Assembly: GCA_016785225.1 (NCBI GenBank)
Contig: JAFBJZ010000912.1
Location: 930,001-994,000 of the forward strand
Direction: 5' to 3'
From: Psettodes erumei
Taxonomy: Eukaryota; Chordata; Actinopteri; Pleuronectiformes; Psettodidae
DNA: 64,000 bases
Part shown: positions 23,470-38,159 of the stretch, in pieces
How the letters are laid out: each line of letters opens with the position of its first letter
How positions within the stretch are numbered: position 1 is the first letter of the stretch
The notes under the pieces: model-generated
Told to the model about the DNA's origin: nothing
The model's input: only the letters and a program-made list of their open reading frames with translations
The model's database searches: none
Position numbers and translations under genes: made by a program

Positions 23470-26400
23470 TCTCTACCCTGTCATTTCCTATTCATGCACT
23501 GACCTTCAGCTAAGCACATTCACATTCACATATAAACAAAAAAAGTACTTTGTCCTTCCAGAGAACAAGATCCAGTAATTTACTCCACGGTGATAGTACG
23601 CTAATCATCATGCATACCTGTAGAGCCATTAATACTGCATTTATAGCTCAATGGGAGACAACAATGTGAGCAGAATATGTGGGAAATAATGGTCAAGTCT
23701 CCTAGGGCAAAAAAGAGCAGAGTATCAAGTATCAGTATCAAAATTCAGCATGATTTAACAGCTGACAGTCATGCTCAGCCTTTAGCTGCCTTAGTGGCAG
23801 GTCAAATGTTATCGTTTCTCTTATTGCAAAACAAACTACTCTCAGACCGTGACCTCCACGTTAACCTGTCAAAATGCACCTATAATGTCACCCTGTCTGT
23901 GTGTCCATTTCTACCCCCTGCATGTTTTTTCTGTCTGCCTGTGTGCGAGCTGGGTCAGCCGTCCCTAATTCAGTTCGTCAGGAGTTTTATGTCCCCCTCA
24001 GAGCACGCTCGGCTCCAGTCCGTCTCCACTGTGGCATGCCTGCCACATCACAGGTGGAGGCGGAGAGCAACTGCACACTGCACAGAATGTTAAAGCAGAA
24101 GAAAGCTTTAGGGGGAGGGGGACTGTCCTTCATTTTCACTCTTTCAACGTATCACAGTCATTATCCATTTTAACCAACCTGCATCTCACATACTGACAAG
24201 TGAAAGCCAGTTTGTGAAGGCTGAAGAGTCCATCTCAACAAGTTTTTTTAAGGCTTTCAGAGTGCAGGGAATGGGATACATTTTTTAATAGTCCAGATTT
24301 CTCTCATAAGGCACCACCCACATTATCATTTGGTATTCCTGATAAATACCAGAGGGCGAGACATCTGGGCTTTTCAAACAAACGGGAAGCAGTCCCTGCA
24401 TTATTACTCATACCAGTTTCTGAAAAGACAACTGACCTTTATCTAAACTACGTTTACTACGAGGGACAGCAGATACCTGACTTTTCAATTCAACAATCCC
24501 ACTACATTGTCTCTGGCTTTGTGCTGCATCCGCATTAATATTCATCCAATATCCATGCAAATTTCATACTGCAATTACAGTAAAGAATTTTGTCACTCAA
24601 GGTCACTGTGACATGTAAACATACATTTGAGCATAATTGTTTGACCAAATATTCACAACATAATACTTTCAACCTTCTGGTGTGATGTAGGGCTAAATTA
24701 AATTTAATCTGCTGTAATAGCTCTTGCTGGTAAACATTATGTTTCATATTTTATGTAGCCCTAACCACTAAACCAAGGTAAAAGAAATGCAGGGAATGCA
24801 GTCTCACAGCCACATTGAAAAGTGTATTACTGCCATGAAATCTAATTATGAATTGTCTATCATTATTTGCCTCATTAATAGATGCTATTTTTGGCTTCAA
24901 TCAGCATTGTTTTGTCTTCGCTTTCTTCTTCTTTTTAATGTTTTCATCTTTTTCTCAAGAAATCCTCAAAAGGCAGCCTCTTTGCACTGTGATTGTCTCC
25001 ACAAATCACAGTAAAGCGGACATTCAAATGAAGAGCTATAATGATACACGCTATTAAACAAGCCTCTGCACTCATACGCATGAAGCTTCTAAGGATAGCA
25101 GAACTGATCTGTGCTCACTGTTTGGGTCACATGACCACAGTAAGATATTTAATGCATTCCAGATCTGTGTCTAGATTTAGGTGGGTCCTAAGCTCTAGGC
25201 GGGACGTGGTCACATTGCGGGTTTGACTGTGAGTAGTGACTATGACAGGCTGAATCTACAGGGAGTCAACATCTGTGACAGCCTGGAAATCAGGTCAGAG
25301 GTCGTCCCCTGTCCGATCTACAACTGCTTGCATTTTTACATCACACACTCACAGGCCTCTTGCCTACCCCCACCACATTTCTGCTTATGCTTGCACATTT
25401 TCATACAAGGACTGAATTTGCAGTGTTAGAGCATATGAGGAACAAACCAATGAGAGCAGATTGAATTAGCCTTCAAGTGCGCCGACAAGGAATGGAAAAC
25501 AAAGACAAGGACCTTGCACTCTCCTCCATCTGTGGTAGGTTGGATGCACCATTCAGAACAGATGTAACATTAAGACACAGGATGAAGGAGACATACCTAA
25601 ACAGAGCCATGTAATTAGACAGACCTGAGCACTGCTACTATATGCTAGAGGCATCTGTGATAATGAAATCGGGTCATGTTGAATGCATTTCTGATAATGA
25701 AATATATTTGCTGAGTTTTCTCATGTTACTTTGTTTTCTGAAACGGCTGCTGAAATAATGAAGAGCACGGTGGGAGTCCAGAATCATCTACTGTGTGTAA
25801 TAGGATGCAGCCTGGGTAATTACTAAGTATTCCTCAATAAGATGCCTGTGCACATTTTCCCCCCTTTACTCACAGATTTCTTCTATACAGTGCATCCATA
25901 GGGGTAAACAAAGCTGCAGTTAGTTATTTTGCTTCGTAAAACCAATGTAGAAGATACTCTATGTGACAATGATCTGATATGATTCACTCTGGGAAATGCA
26001 GAAATGTGATAACCCAGCCAAACATGCTGCTGGGGATGAATTTATGATTTGAGATACACTGTAAAATATAGGTTGTAATTCACAAAAAAGTATTAGCAGT
26101 GACTGGAAAACAACAACAAAAAAACGAATCACAGGTGACTTTCTATTTACTCAGTTGACAAAATGCACAGCTGTGTACAATAACAATAAACACTAACACC
26201 TCTTTAAAACTGCTTGTATGATCACACAGGCGCATACAACACAAGGTGAGAATTCAGTTGATGAACAAGTCCATCTGTGTTGATATTTTATATTCAGGTC
26301 CAGGTTAACCACAGCACTGAAACAGGGTAACTGAGAAAATTATTTACTTGAGAACAAAAGTTCTTAAGCACCACAATGATTCTCTTTTTCTCTTCCCATT

Positions 26401-29400
26401 TTCTGTGAGGACACTCATAACAGTTAATACTTGAGTAATTGGCTAAATAAGCAGCTGCCACTTGTCTGAAGATGTCTGTCTCTGACAGTGTATGATCTGT
26501 ATTGCATTGCAAGGTTGAATAACCGAGCAATGCCAGTGCTCCACATGTATTCCACATAACAGCACTGCTAAACTTTAAGTGGAATTCATTGCTACCTGCT
26601 ACCAGTGTAAACACAAAGAATTTATATTAAGCACACTAAGCACACTTAGTTATTTGAAGTTTGTCAATGGGAACACTGGGTTAAAGGTAAATGTTTAAAG
26701 CAGGATGTAAGCCAAAATAATCACAGCAAACTAAGAGGGATCACAGTGTATAAGTGCCATTGCTGGAGATTGAGCCCTCATCCACATGGGAGGATTAATG
26801 CATGGGTCTGAGCTGACTGCCCTGTGGACTATGCCTCTCCCTGATAAGAGACATCTGAGCTCAGCACATTGTGCATGCAAAGCCAGACAGAGTTGTGATT
26901 ACAGTATGGATGACAGCTCTTTGCCAGGACCTTCATTTAGCTGGCCCTTCCCGTCCATGCATTCACGCTTAACTCAAGTCCAAACCCAGGCTGGGGTCCA
27001 GGCCCAAGGGATACTCATTACTTAAGGCTCGCACGCAGATCTCAGGCCCCCTCAAGACCCAGGTATCGACAACTTCAGCATAAAATGCAAGATGACAGAA
27101 TAATATACCCCCTCTCTCATGTCATAATACTGCACTGCAGTTTTTTAGACAGTTCTCTGGATTTTCTCTCCAGTTGTATGTTCCATCACACAGACTACCC
27201 AACCAGTGCACCAGTGAACTGTAAAATATTCAAGCTGCGTTGTTTTTGTCAATGTGTGAAGCAAAGACTACTTCATATTACAAAATAACTCAATTTAGAT
27301 GAGCAGGATTCACCAGACAGCATGTCAAGAAAATGGTACAAACACCACAGAAAATGTCACTTTCTATTTAAGGTCCAGGATTATAAAATTTTCATGATGT
27401 TGTCTTTAATATACTGTGTCTGAGGATACAAAAAACTTCAACTTCAGTCACAGCCTACAAAGTAGTAAGGGCTGTGCAGGATGTGAAAAGAATAAGTTGC
27501 TCTGAGTTTGGCTTAATTTCTTTGACAATTTAGCTCTTAAATACTTGTTTGATGGCTGAACCATTATGATATTAGACGGGAGATATGCAGCAGCTGTTGC
27601 TACATTCCAAAAGAGATTTTTTTCGCCTACTACCAGAGGGGATTGGTCATGGATTACCAGTTATGGTCTAACTTCAGTCCTATTTAGCTAGCAACTTTCC
27701 TGATACTCTGATATAAAAGCATCTAGGACCAGCTCCCACACAGTGAGGAAATACTACACAGCTTGGTATTGGAAATACATGGGTACAGGAATAGTTAAGC
27801 CAGTTAACGTATGCATTGGGTTGGTAGCTTACAGTTGAGCAGACAAAGTTTTGTAGAAATTTCTTCTGTGCTTTGAGTAGTTTTTAATTTAAATCTAAAT
27901 CTGAACACAAATTATTTAGTGAACATCATATATCACATCTGAGCATAAGCCTACTGCAAACAGATGAAAACAATCGATAATGTCGAATTGATATTCTGTG
28001 CAAGGGCTTCCATGAAATCGGAAGAATTTATAAAGATGTCATTCAAGTTTCTGAGATGTACACTTCATGATAAAGTTGAACTGAGTTGAACACTACTCTG
28101 CAACTTTACTTCAAGCATCAACTGACAGGGGAAGGGCATCTGTTAAGTGGCCTACTGTGAGCAGCTTTTTACAGTGGCTCAATAGCCCACATCCAGCTGC
28201 TCCGCTCTGTCACTTAGCCTCTGCATCTTTTCCCTTCCTCCCAATACCCTCAGCTACCCTCTCAATAAAGCATCACACTGCCGGTTAAAATAGACAAACC
28301 CGCTTCAATACATGTCTTAGACAGACACAACAATTTCATGACTTCCCTCTGTGTTACCCATGGGTTTTTTGAAGTGCTGCCATTCTCACTTGCCTTGCCA
28401 TTTAACTGTGACTTTGACGGGATGAGATTTAGAGCACAGGTTATTTAAGGAACCTGAACGACCCACGCTCTTTATTGAAACTCCATAAATTTATGATGGC
28501 TTGGATGCACAGAGGACATAGTCTTTGCAATGCAGTGATCACCACTTTAAAGGGAAGCCAAAGAGGTGCTCTGTTGATGGCACCCACTGCTATTTACAAT
28601 CCACAACAACAGCATGCCTTGGAAGCAATGCCTACCGTGCACAGGCAGTGGCAAACTTTTGCAAATAGTCGGTAATTTCGTTTCTTTTAATGAATTAAGA
28701 CTGGGAAGAAATTAACTTTCATAATTATGGAGCATTATGATACATAGTAGATGACTGAAATGGTTGCAAAATGATGCAGTGATTGCAGTTCTGGTAAAAA
28801 TCAAATGAGAATCTAAACAGAGGTTTAAAAGGTTGGTATTCAAATAAAAGCAAATCTGGAAACATTTTCTGTCTGCTTGTAACCAGCTGCAACTGCACCT
28901 GTACTCTGCCTAATTATTTTTGTTTGATGTTTTGCACCCTTCCATTTTAACACTCTCCTCATTCTCGCCTCTCAGGAAGGAGTCAAACAAAGGTATGACC
29001 TGATAATTACAGTTGTCGCTCTGCAGCTTTTTGCCAGTAAAGAGGGGAGCTGTAAATGTGTTGGAAGAGGCATAGTGCTCCTCCTGGTGAGCATCTCCTT
29101 TTTTTTTGGTTGATTAAAGGGTGGTGTGGCTGCAACCCTGCCCTGTGATACAGGTCACTGAGTTAAGTGGTTGGCTGTCAGACACGCTCACTGACTCCAA
29201 TACAGCAAAAACCATTGCTGGCATTCAGCTGGCACACTGCAAACCAAACAAATCATTTCTTCCTTTAATAACATCTCCTCTCATCCACCCATTTGAGTCT
29301 ACACCCTCCACTCCTAATTCTGCTTTCTCTGCAAAATATATCACGCAAATCTAGCCTCTTTCTCATCCCCTCCAACTGTTTTCAGCATCCCAATTTCTCT

Positions 29401-31041
29401 CCTGGCATCCCCCTCTCTCTCTTTCCCCTTCAGCCGGCGCTGTTGGCGTCCTCTCTGTTTGGAGATGAAAGATGGTGGCCCTGCTGTCTGACGACTTTTA
29501 AGAGGCTGCTAATGTGAAAAGTGAGTGCACAACACTGCAAGATGTGACTCACTCTTGCTTGTGCTTAATGATTCATTATTCTGGTTTGCCATAACTCCGC
29601 TCAGTTTAATTATTCCTATGTGAACATCTAGTTAAACAAATCACATGTCACGCTGTGTGTTGCATGCCTGCTCGTAAATCCTTGTATTAAACTGTATATT
29701 TTTACTCTTTGTCTTCATCAGCTGTGTGTTTATGGATGTGCATGTGCATCCATGTGGATTTTTCCTTTTTTGTCTTTCTGTGCCTGGAAGGTCCCACACT
29801 GTCACATTTGGAAGGATCACTTTGCCTACCTCCTGTGTACTGTGTGTACAAAACTCTTGCCTCTCCCTGCATCACGGCAAGTCACGCATACTTTTGGAGA
29901 ATAACAATCACAATCTACAGCCAGAGAAAGAAGAAAAAAACAAAACATTTGGCACATCTTAGGAGTCCAACACCTCCACACGATTTCCTGGGAACAATGA
30001 AGCCCTAAGGGTTAGAGGGGATGAAGACGAGCGGAAAGCATCCTCCCCCTCATCCCTCTTGTGATTTAAAAGTATTGGCTGTAAGGTGTGGCTGGCACTG
30101 CTTTCTCTGCATCAGAGCCAAATATTAGTTTTTGCAGGGCTGCAACATCAATGTTGCTCACATTCTTGCTGCAGACATAGTGCAATTGCCATTGAATTAA
30201 GTCAGATTTCCAGTTTTAGTGATGGTTCTGAGATGGCAGCAGGTGGAAATGTCTCACAAGGGAGACAGACTGTGTAATTCCCCAGTTAGCTTTAAGTAAG
30301 GAAATTATCAGTCTCTATTAATTTGATGACATATCATGTTGACATCCTGGCATTTAAGTGTTTAGCATAGGCTGCATTTTCTGTGCATAACACTCTTTGC
30401 TTTTCTCTCCAATTTCCAAACGTGAAGTGCCAGAGGTTTCATTCAACACTGAAACCTTGTTAACATTCAGGGATTCCTGCGGAGGTGTTTTTATTTGTCA
30501 AAAATCATCAGCGTGATGAATTAGGAGAGAAAATACACAACTCCTATGGTGTGTGCACGCACATCAAACCACATGTCAATCACCTGCTAAAATTTATAAC
30601 AGCACCTGTCTTAGGGCTAGCACAGTCCGCACACTAGCAGTTAGCATTAATGAAAAAGGACTGGCCATGCTTTCACTCTGTGTCACGTCAGCTGAAAGCA
30701 TGAAAGCCTCTACAGATGCACATGTGCACAGAGGCTGACTATCTGTTGCTGTCTCCCACATTAGCATATCTATAACCTCTACAAGCAACAGTGACCATAT
30801 CATACACATGTTCTGCATAGAAATGCAATTTAATATCTGGGTTATGAACCAAGTTCACTCTACATAGGAACTACAAGGCTCAGTAAATTGGATACAGTGA
30901 ATGAGCTTATGGCTAAATCTCCTTATTTCCCCTCTATTACACACACTACTACCATTTAATGTAGTCTTCTTCCGCTTTCCCAGTGCCTTCATTACAAATG
31001 CAGTAATAAAATGCCACATAGCAAATATATTGTATGCATGC

Positions 31042-31075
<34 letters not shown>

Positions 31076-33920
31076 AATTGATATAGATGAACTGAAGGCT
31101 TGACAATTTCATATGAGACCGCAGTCAGCATTCACACAGACTCCAAACTGACAGTGTGTTTCCAAACACATCACTGCTAAACCACAGAATTACACAGAAT
31201 TACATTACAAACACACCAAATAACATTAGGTTTCAGTCCCAGTTCTCTCGCAGTCTGCACGATTGCTTGTATCTCTGTCTCTGTCTTCCTTTGACTCTTT
31301 TTGTAGTTGAGTCAAATATTTTTGGAACTGTGACATTAAATTAAAATGACCCCGTGATAGAAACTAAATGTTGACCAAAGTCTGGGTTTTGACCTGGGTC
31401 AAGGAAAACCAGGAAGAATGCGAGACATTGTTGTGGTATATACTGTGTGTCTGTGTGAGAATTCCGTTGATGTACTTTTTATAGGATATAAGAAGCAACT
31501 ATAAGGTTGGTAGTCAATAATGCAGGAAAAGTCAGTGTAAAGGAGAATCAAGTTCTTATTTAGTTGATGACCATGACCTCCCCGAAAGTTAACAGCTAAA
31601 AAGGTTACCTGAGACCAGGTTCATCTAGAGACTTCGAAGGACATGCAAAAATCTATTTATGCCCATGCACACACTCAAACATGTGCAGTCATTTTAATCT
31701 GAACGGCAAAAATATGTTTTTTTACAAGGTGAAAGAGTAAGGACTCTTCCTGATTGGTAAATGGTTTAACACAATATAACAACTGAGAGCTTGTGACTAT
31801 GGCTTGGGGAGGCCTTGTAGCATCGGTGCTACAATTTTCTCTGATCCAATTCATTGAGCTGGCACAATCACAGGGTAAAATATGGAGTAAAGAAACTATG
31901 AATGGATCTTTTCAGGAAGAGAATCACACGTTCACTATCATTACACATTCCTTTCCTCCCTTCACACTGGAGTGTTTCAGGCTCCTAGGGGCAGTGGGTG
32001 GATGGATTGATTCACTACCGTTCTGTCCAAGTGCCAAATCTCATCTCCAAACCCATTACTCTGAATGATGTGAGCTGCAATGTAAAACAAGCCCTGCAAT
32101 CAGAAAGGGTAACCCAGGCTAAAACAGAGTCCACATGCTCTATAATTGCTATGATATTAGGAGGCTGAATCAGCTCTTTATGAAATCACCTTGCCTGTAA
32201 CAGTGGAAAAGCATGGATCTGGGCTACTACTTATCTGAGATAATAGAAGAAAAGAGTATTGAATATTCCCTTCAAACAAAAAAGGATTATGGCAAGGAAG
32301 AGCTCTACCTGGAGTCAAAAAAAATCTTTCAAATCTTTGAAGCTTGCGAGCTAAGACAAGCATCGATGGCAATACACTTTACTTCTAACTGGCTTACTTT
32401 CAGTTGAGGCAGACACGGTTCATAGGGCAAACATCTTCCTGGCTATAGTTCTGGCTCAGTCCTTTCAGGGCGCACTGCAAATGGACCCTGGGGAAAACTT
32501 GGGACATGGATTCTTAAACAAGTTCAACTGCAGAGGGGGAAAAATAGATTGGAATCCAAAAAAGACTTTTGGGCTGCCACGCAGACAGAGTAATTGGTGG
32601 CCATCTTATCAGTATTTTCAAATGAAAAAAGATGGCAAATTCCCATTTAGCTCTTGCTTAATCAATCACTGGTCCTGATTAAATGAGTTGATAAGGAGAA
32701 TGCAATAAAGGTTTAAGACTATGTCTATGTCTCTCTCTCTGCCTCTCCCTCCATCCTTTCTTTCATCCTTTATGGTTGTTAATGGTAACATTTGACTGAA
32801 GCTTTATGCTGATCTAGTACTATGCAATGCTTTTTGGACCTAATGTCACCAACCTAAAAATGACAGACTTGTACTCTGCTGTGAACTCAGTGACTTTTGC
32901 TAGATGTATGCACTGTAATTCCATGAAGCATTGTTTCCACTCCAAGTTAAAACATGCTGCTCAGGTATACTACATTTAGGACTGTACAGTCCATCTGTTT
33001 CCTGTATTTCACCCTATAATTCCAGCCATGTATTTGAGCCATGTGATAACTCTGTCATTTCAAACATTTAAAATACCTTCCAGATCTCCCACACAGTGTG
33101 AGAAGGTAAACAGGTTGGGTGGCTAAACGTAATAATATAAGTAAACATTCTGTACAGTCCCCACCTTGTGTTTGTGGAGGTAGCACAGATCTAATTCAAA
33201 CACTTGCAAAGAGCCAGGGACCCTGCATTTACGAGTTCAATTTTACAGTCTTTATAAAGACTGAGAGCAAGGCAAAGTTGAGTGCACGGGATTGCAACGA
33301 AGCAAAAATTCAACCAAGAACCATTCTGTTAGTTTGCTACAACAGCAACAACAATAATGCAAAAGAAAAAATAAACCCCTGGATTAACAATTTAAACTAA
33401 AAAGTAGCAAATGTTTTAATCAGTTTAAACAACCAACATGAACCCAACCTTCCTTTTTTAACTACAGCTAGAAAATCCTCTTCTTATTCATACATAAATG
33501 AAAATCCATTGTTAATTGAAACCTACATTTAGCAATAATTCATGATTGGAATTAATTCATTTGGATGTGACCCCATCTGTCTCCACACACTGTTCACATG
33601 GAGTCATTGTTTGCAGAAGTGGATTTCCCTGTTTTAACCACCCATTCAGCTTCATCCTGTTAATTGCTGCAGACAATTTGTGCCAAGTGGGCTAAATACT
33701 TCTCATCAGTAGGCAAAAAGTTAAACCTCATTTCTGACATCACAAAACAGACAAGATTTTGGTATTTTCAAATGATATTGCTTGAAACCATGGAGCCATC
33801 AGTATCTGGACCCATTTTGGAAACAAGTGTAACACTTCAGAGAGTAATATCAAGTTATTTTTACTCATGCTATATCAGCATGGTATAAGAATGACATTGC
33901 TGAACTGTTGGTAAATCCAA
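23470..33920. other. Non-coding stretch, sparse in recognisable features
   Basis: No gene recognised. The only clear element is a (TG)15 at 31045-31074. A 16-bp perfect palindrome (AGTCTTTATAAAGACT) lies near 33247-33262. The rest is AT-rich DNA without obvious terminal repeats, and its open frames (up to 138 codons) show no known domain. Confidence 0.6.
31045..31074. repeat. (TG)15 microsatellite
   Basis: Uninterrupted TG repeats following TGCCTC. Confidence 0.95.
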
Positions 33921-33924
33921 CATT

Positions 33925-34340
33925 TTGGTTCCGAATGAAATATCTTCACTGTGGATTGCTAAGATATTTAGTGCAGACATTCATGGTCACCTGTTACTGT
34001 TTTTGGTGATCTCTCTTTTTCGTGTTGTGCCACTCTGAAGTTGACATTTAGTTTGTTTTTTAGTGAACAGCTATTGGTTGAACTGCCATGAAATGGAAGG
34101 ATGAATCCTACTTATTTTCTTGATCCCCTGACATCCTTTGTAGAACCATCAGCGATCAGGTTTTCACATGAACTATCTGCATAAGATCTGCAAGATGGAT
34201 TGTGACCAAATTTTGGACTGACATTCAGGCTCCCTGAGTGATGAATTATAATGACTGGTGATGCCCTGACTTTTTCCTCTAGTGCCACCATGGCACCATG
34301 GTTGACATTTATGGATTTGAATGAAATGTCTCCCCAGTAA
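33925..34340. repeat. Degenerate interspersed repeat of percomorph type
   Basis: Several phrases match a repeat very common in percomorph genomes, in the same order: GCAGACATTCATGGTC, GGATGAATCCTA, TTGATCCCCTGAC, GATGAATTATAATGACTGG, GACTTTTTCCTCTAG then GCCACCATGG, and GTTGACATTTATGG then TGAATGAAATGTCTC. The phrases are themselves partial internal duplications, which is typical of this family. It is diverged and has no intact coding capacity. I cannot assign a database family name. Confidence 0.65.
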
Positions 34341-34349
34341 TCCTCCTTT

Positions 34350-36240
34350 TGTCTTGGGGCTACGACCTCACAGCGCTGCTTGTGAGGCCATAGACTCCTA
34401 CTCTTGTTCCCCTGTAATAAGTTTTTCCAAGTGTTGTAAATTAATTTTACATTCAGGTCAGTCAACATCCTGGGGTAAACCAAAAATTAACATACAATCT
34501 ACTCTCTGTGCTGATGGATGACATCTGTTGTTTTCATCTAGCCCTTCTTTAAGATAAGTTGACAAAGCCAATGAAAAGGTCAGTGAGTTTAGCACTGCAG
34601 TTGGCAGAAATCTAGCAATGTTTGCTGGAAATGTCTGCAATGTATATTATATATAGTAGGAACAATTCTTTATGTAGCACAGGTTGAAAAAAATGTTTAT
34701 GGTCTACTATAAAGAATCTGTTGGAAGTATCTGTACCACACCTCAGATATTGTAATGAAGCTAAGCCCCACTTCCCCTGTGGAGCTGCTGCTTGACACTG
34801 CTAAATGCCTTCTGCTCCCTTTGTGCAGAATACTCAGGATTAAATGTCACATTTTTGCCTTTGATGCATTGTCTTTTTTCAAGTGCAGTACTGGATGGTG
34901 GCAGTATGACAGGCAGGCCCAGGCCCCAGTGGCACACAGCGGGTCACCCTGCTTGGCTGCTGGCTGTGCCACTGTATGAGACCTGTCCAGTAGCGGGACC
35001 TCATCCAGGATGAATACTCTCTCCAGCAGTGTGTAAACAGTGGCTGCGAACCAGCTCTCTGGGCACGTTGGCAACCCCATACAATTCTAAACTTATGCCA
35101 ACCTCACTGCTAGGCCCCCTCATTTGTCATTCAGTGACTTAGTCAGATTGGCTGACAGTTTCATCTTATACTCCAAAGGAAACTAGCATGTAAGAGAACA
35201 AGGTCTGTTTCATTGCTCCACAAGTGCCACTCAAAGTGACCCACTCTGATCACTGTATTTAAATATCTGTCCAAGCCAGCTTTTGTCACATTAAAGGCTC
35301 TAATACCACTGGTGCCATTTCACTCTCGAAAGCAGCCGTGACCTGATTCTTGAAATGTCAACAAAGTCCAAAGGCAGAGAGGAGGGTAATTTGCATCTGT
35401 GAGCCATGTGTTAATAACTAACCTCACCGGGGATGAAGCAGGATTTTCTGTGGTGTTCCCACTACTTGGAACCCATAGTGGAGCAGGGAGACGAGACCTC
35501 GGAGCTGAGGAAGGGGTCACATCATCCCTTTGGTCTGATGCCACTCACTGAGTAATGCTAATGTGGGTCAAGCAGTGAAATCCTGCTGTTAAAATAGGTA
35601 TTTTTTAAAAGCATATGCACTACTCTTTTCGAGACACTCATATGTTATGGTTATATAAATATTAACAATATGCATCTTACCAGACATATCCACAGTACAC
35701 ATCATTAGCCATAAAATAAAACCAATCACAGGTGACATAAGGAGCATTGATAATCTCACAGCACATGAACACTCAGTTCTTGAAGTTCATGCTTTTCAAC
35801 CAACACCTGTCCCCTGACAAATGCACCTACAATGGGCACCTGAACATCAGAACTGGACCATGGATCAGAGGAAGAAAGAGGCCTGGTCTCCATAAAGGAA
35901 CATTAAATAGAGATGAAGGTCTTGACTTGGCTTCCAAATTCCCAAAATCTCAATCTGATCCAGGATCTGTGGGATGTACAAAAAAACCCCTCTTATCCAT
36001 GGAGGCCCCAACTCGCAACTTAAAGGCTTTAAAAGGATTTGATGCCAAAATCTTCACGTCAGAGGTCTAATGGAGTTCATACCTTGACAGGCCAAAGCTG
36101 TTTTGGTGGCAAAGAGGGGACCTACACATTCTGTGGTGCCATGTCCTCCATCTTGTATGAAAGTGGATTGCGTAAAGACTGAAGATTTTAAAATAACATA
36201 CATGAGTCATTATTTGCAGAAAATGCCATCTGATTAAGTT
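34350..36240. other. Non-coding stretch between repeats
   Basis: No gene or repeat family recognised. A weak exon-like segment on the minus strand (35428-35514) was considered and not accepted. Confidence 0.5.
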
Positions 36241-36246
36241 TTATAA

Positions 36247-36587
36247 TTAACCCCTTAACACCTATTGTCACGATTTAGCATCAAACCACTTCCGCTATAA
36301 AACAGACAAAATAGCGTCTGTATTAGTATTGCTTTGTTACATTAATAAAAGAATCTTCATACCTGAGATGGGAACAGGTATTTTTTTTTTACCTTTATTA
36401 CCTGTTGTCACTAATTTGCATAATAGATAATAGATAATAATAGACTTATATCTATTTTATATCTATTTTATATGCTATACTCAAATTAACACTCTCAACT
36501 TAATTTAGCATCTACTTGAAAGCAAAAACACACACCAAATTTTTTTTTTTTGATAATTGGAAATAAATTCAGGCGTTAAGGGGTTAA
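36247..36587. mobile_element. piggyBac-type MITE with TTAA target duplications
   Basis: The element is bounded by TTAA at 36247-36250 and 36584-36587, the target duplication typical of the piggyBac superfamily. Inside these are terminal inverted repeats: CCCCTTAACACCT at 36251-36263 and the complement of CCCCTTAACGCCT at 36571-36583 (12 of 13 match). The body of about 330 bp is AT-rich and non-coding. It holds a second copy of a subterminal motif: CCTATTGTCACGATTTAGCA at 36261-36280 and a 16-of-20 match at 36401-36420. ACAGGTA (36374-36380) and TACCTGT (36399-36405) form an internal inverted repeat around a T run. The element is non-autonomous and would need a transposase from elsewhere. Near-identity of the termini suggests it is not very old. 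Confidence 0.75.
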
Positions 36588-36599
36588 TGAGCTGGATCT

Positions 36600-38150
36600 G
36601 CTGAGTTCAGATTGGCCCAATGCCAGCTCTGTCTTCAGTACAAGAATGAAAGTTGGGTCCAAGTCTGCTGTGACTACACAGTCATCATATTTAAAAAATG
36701 ACAGTCAGAGCCATTTGGCTCCATTAATTTTTTAAACAGCATGAAAAAAGACCAAAACATACACACACTAGTAAACTGCCATCTTGTCAGTCTGTTTCCC
36801 TGAACATTATTTGGATTTTTTCGTAAGCTTTGGTTTCAGCGTCATACCCAGAATGGAACGGTTTCACATCAGTGCATGCATTACATTACACTGTGCTTGC
36901 TGTCAGTCACCTGGCACCTACAGGGAGAATGTGTGAGTCTCTCCCAGGAATCTGTCCCTCAGATACATGACACCTTACAATCTTACAGGTCCTCTCATTT
37001 TCAGAGGATCCAGAAAGCAGCTGATTTCAAGCCAAGTTTGACACTGTAAATTCTATATTATCAACAAAAAAATGAGTGACTGGTGGAACTAACTGTAAGT
37101 GACAAAGGCATTGTCCTAACAAAGACAGAAGGATCTGTCTCTTCATTTATATTGATTTGAATTTGAATTAGGAATGCCAAAAAACATTAAGTTGATGTGT
37201 TGCTCTTTCTAATTCTGTGGTTTCTGGATGAACATTTTCTGAAATTAATTAGCATTCAATGCCCTGAACCTACTTTTGTTGTAATGCAGAAAACAAATTC
37301 TCCTTGGGGCTGCAGCAGATTATAAATAGTAACTAGTTTCTGTAGTGTAAACATGCTATAGAGCCAAATTAATTTTATATATTCAACACATTCCTACATT
37401 ACAGAGATTAGTCAGCGGAATTCTGTTGTGCAGGTGATGAAATGGTATATTGGGCCTTAGACTGTGATATACGGGCACAGTAATGACCAGCAGTCATGCA
37501 GATAATGCTGTGTATACCAATAAATATGTAGTTTATCAATATAGTACAGTTGCAAAGGATAAGGACAGTGATGTATTTTACATTGTGTTGACTCTGTGTT
37601 TCAGTGCATTGGATCTGAACCAACAAGGATAAGGTGCAAAATTTCAGCATGATGTTGATGATGTTTACACCCACATGAACAATGTAGGAAACGTAGCCTT
37701 TTCTATAATTAATCCCCCAGCTAGACAGAAAGTAACTAAACCCCCTCCCTGAAAAAGTGATTGTCCAATCATGACTTAGCAACTATAAATAGGCACTGAG
37801 GTGCACATTGGGTTGTAATTCATCCAAGCTTTTAAAATGTTTGGATGTAACATATGTAACATATCAGTATGTTACTGCATTGTTCTGGTCTATTACAGAC
37901 ATTAAAAAAGCCCCATTCACAACAAGCCAAACCATTGTATATAATTTCTCCATGGGTGGAACCTGATGCTGGATGCTATTAGAGTGTAGAACTAACATTC
38001 ACTGGCTAGAAATAAAAAATCCTGCTCTGTCAAGGGCCCTTATTGTTTCATTTCCAAACTGCCACTTTTATCACTGCTCTGTGTGAGTACAGAAAGTGTA
38101 AGAAGTGCAGCAATGGGAACTAAGGGGTACATGGGCATAGCTAATGGGAC
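36600..38150. other. Non-coding stretch between two DNA transposons
   Basis: AT-rich DNA without recognisable genes or repeat families. The minus-strand open frame of 124 codons at 37408-37782 has no known domain. Confidence 0.5.
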
Positions 38151-38159
38151 AATATAACT

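Noticed and set aside
35428..35514. Exon-like segment on the minus strand with donor GTGAGG and acceptor TTCCTCAG
   Set aside because: Signals are only moderate, the segment contains an ATG and no recognisable peptide, and pairs of sites of this strength are common by chance.
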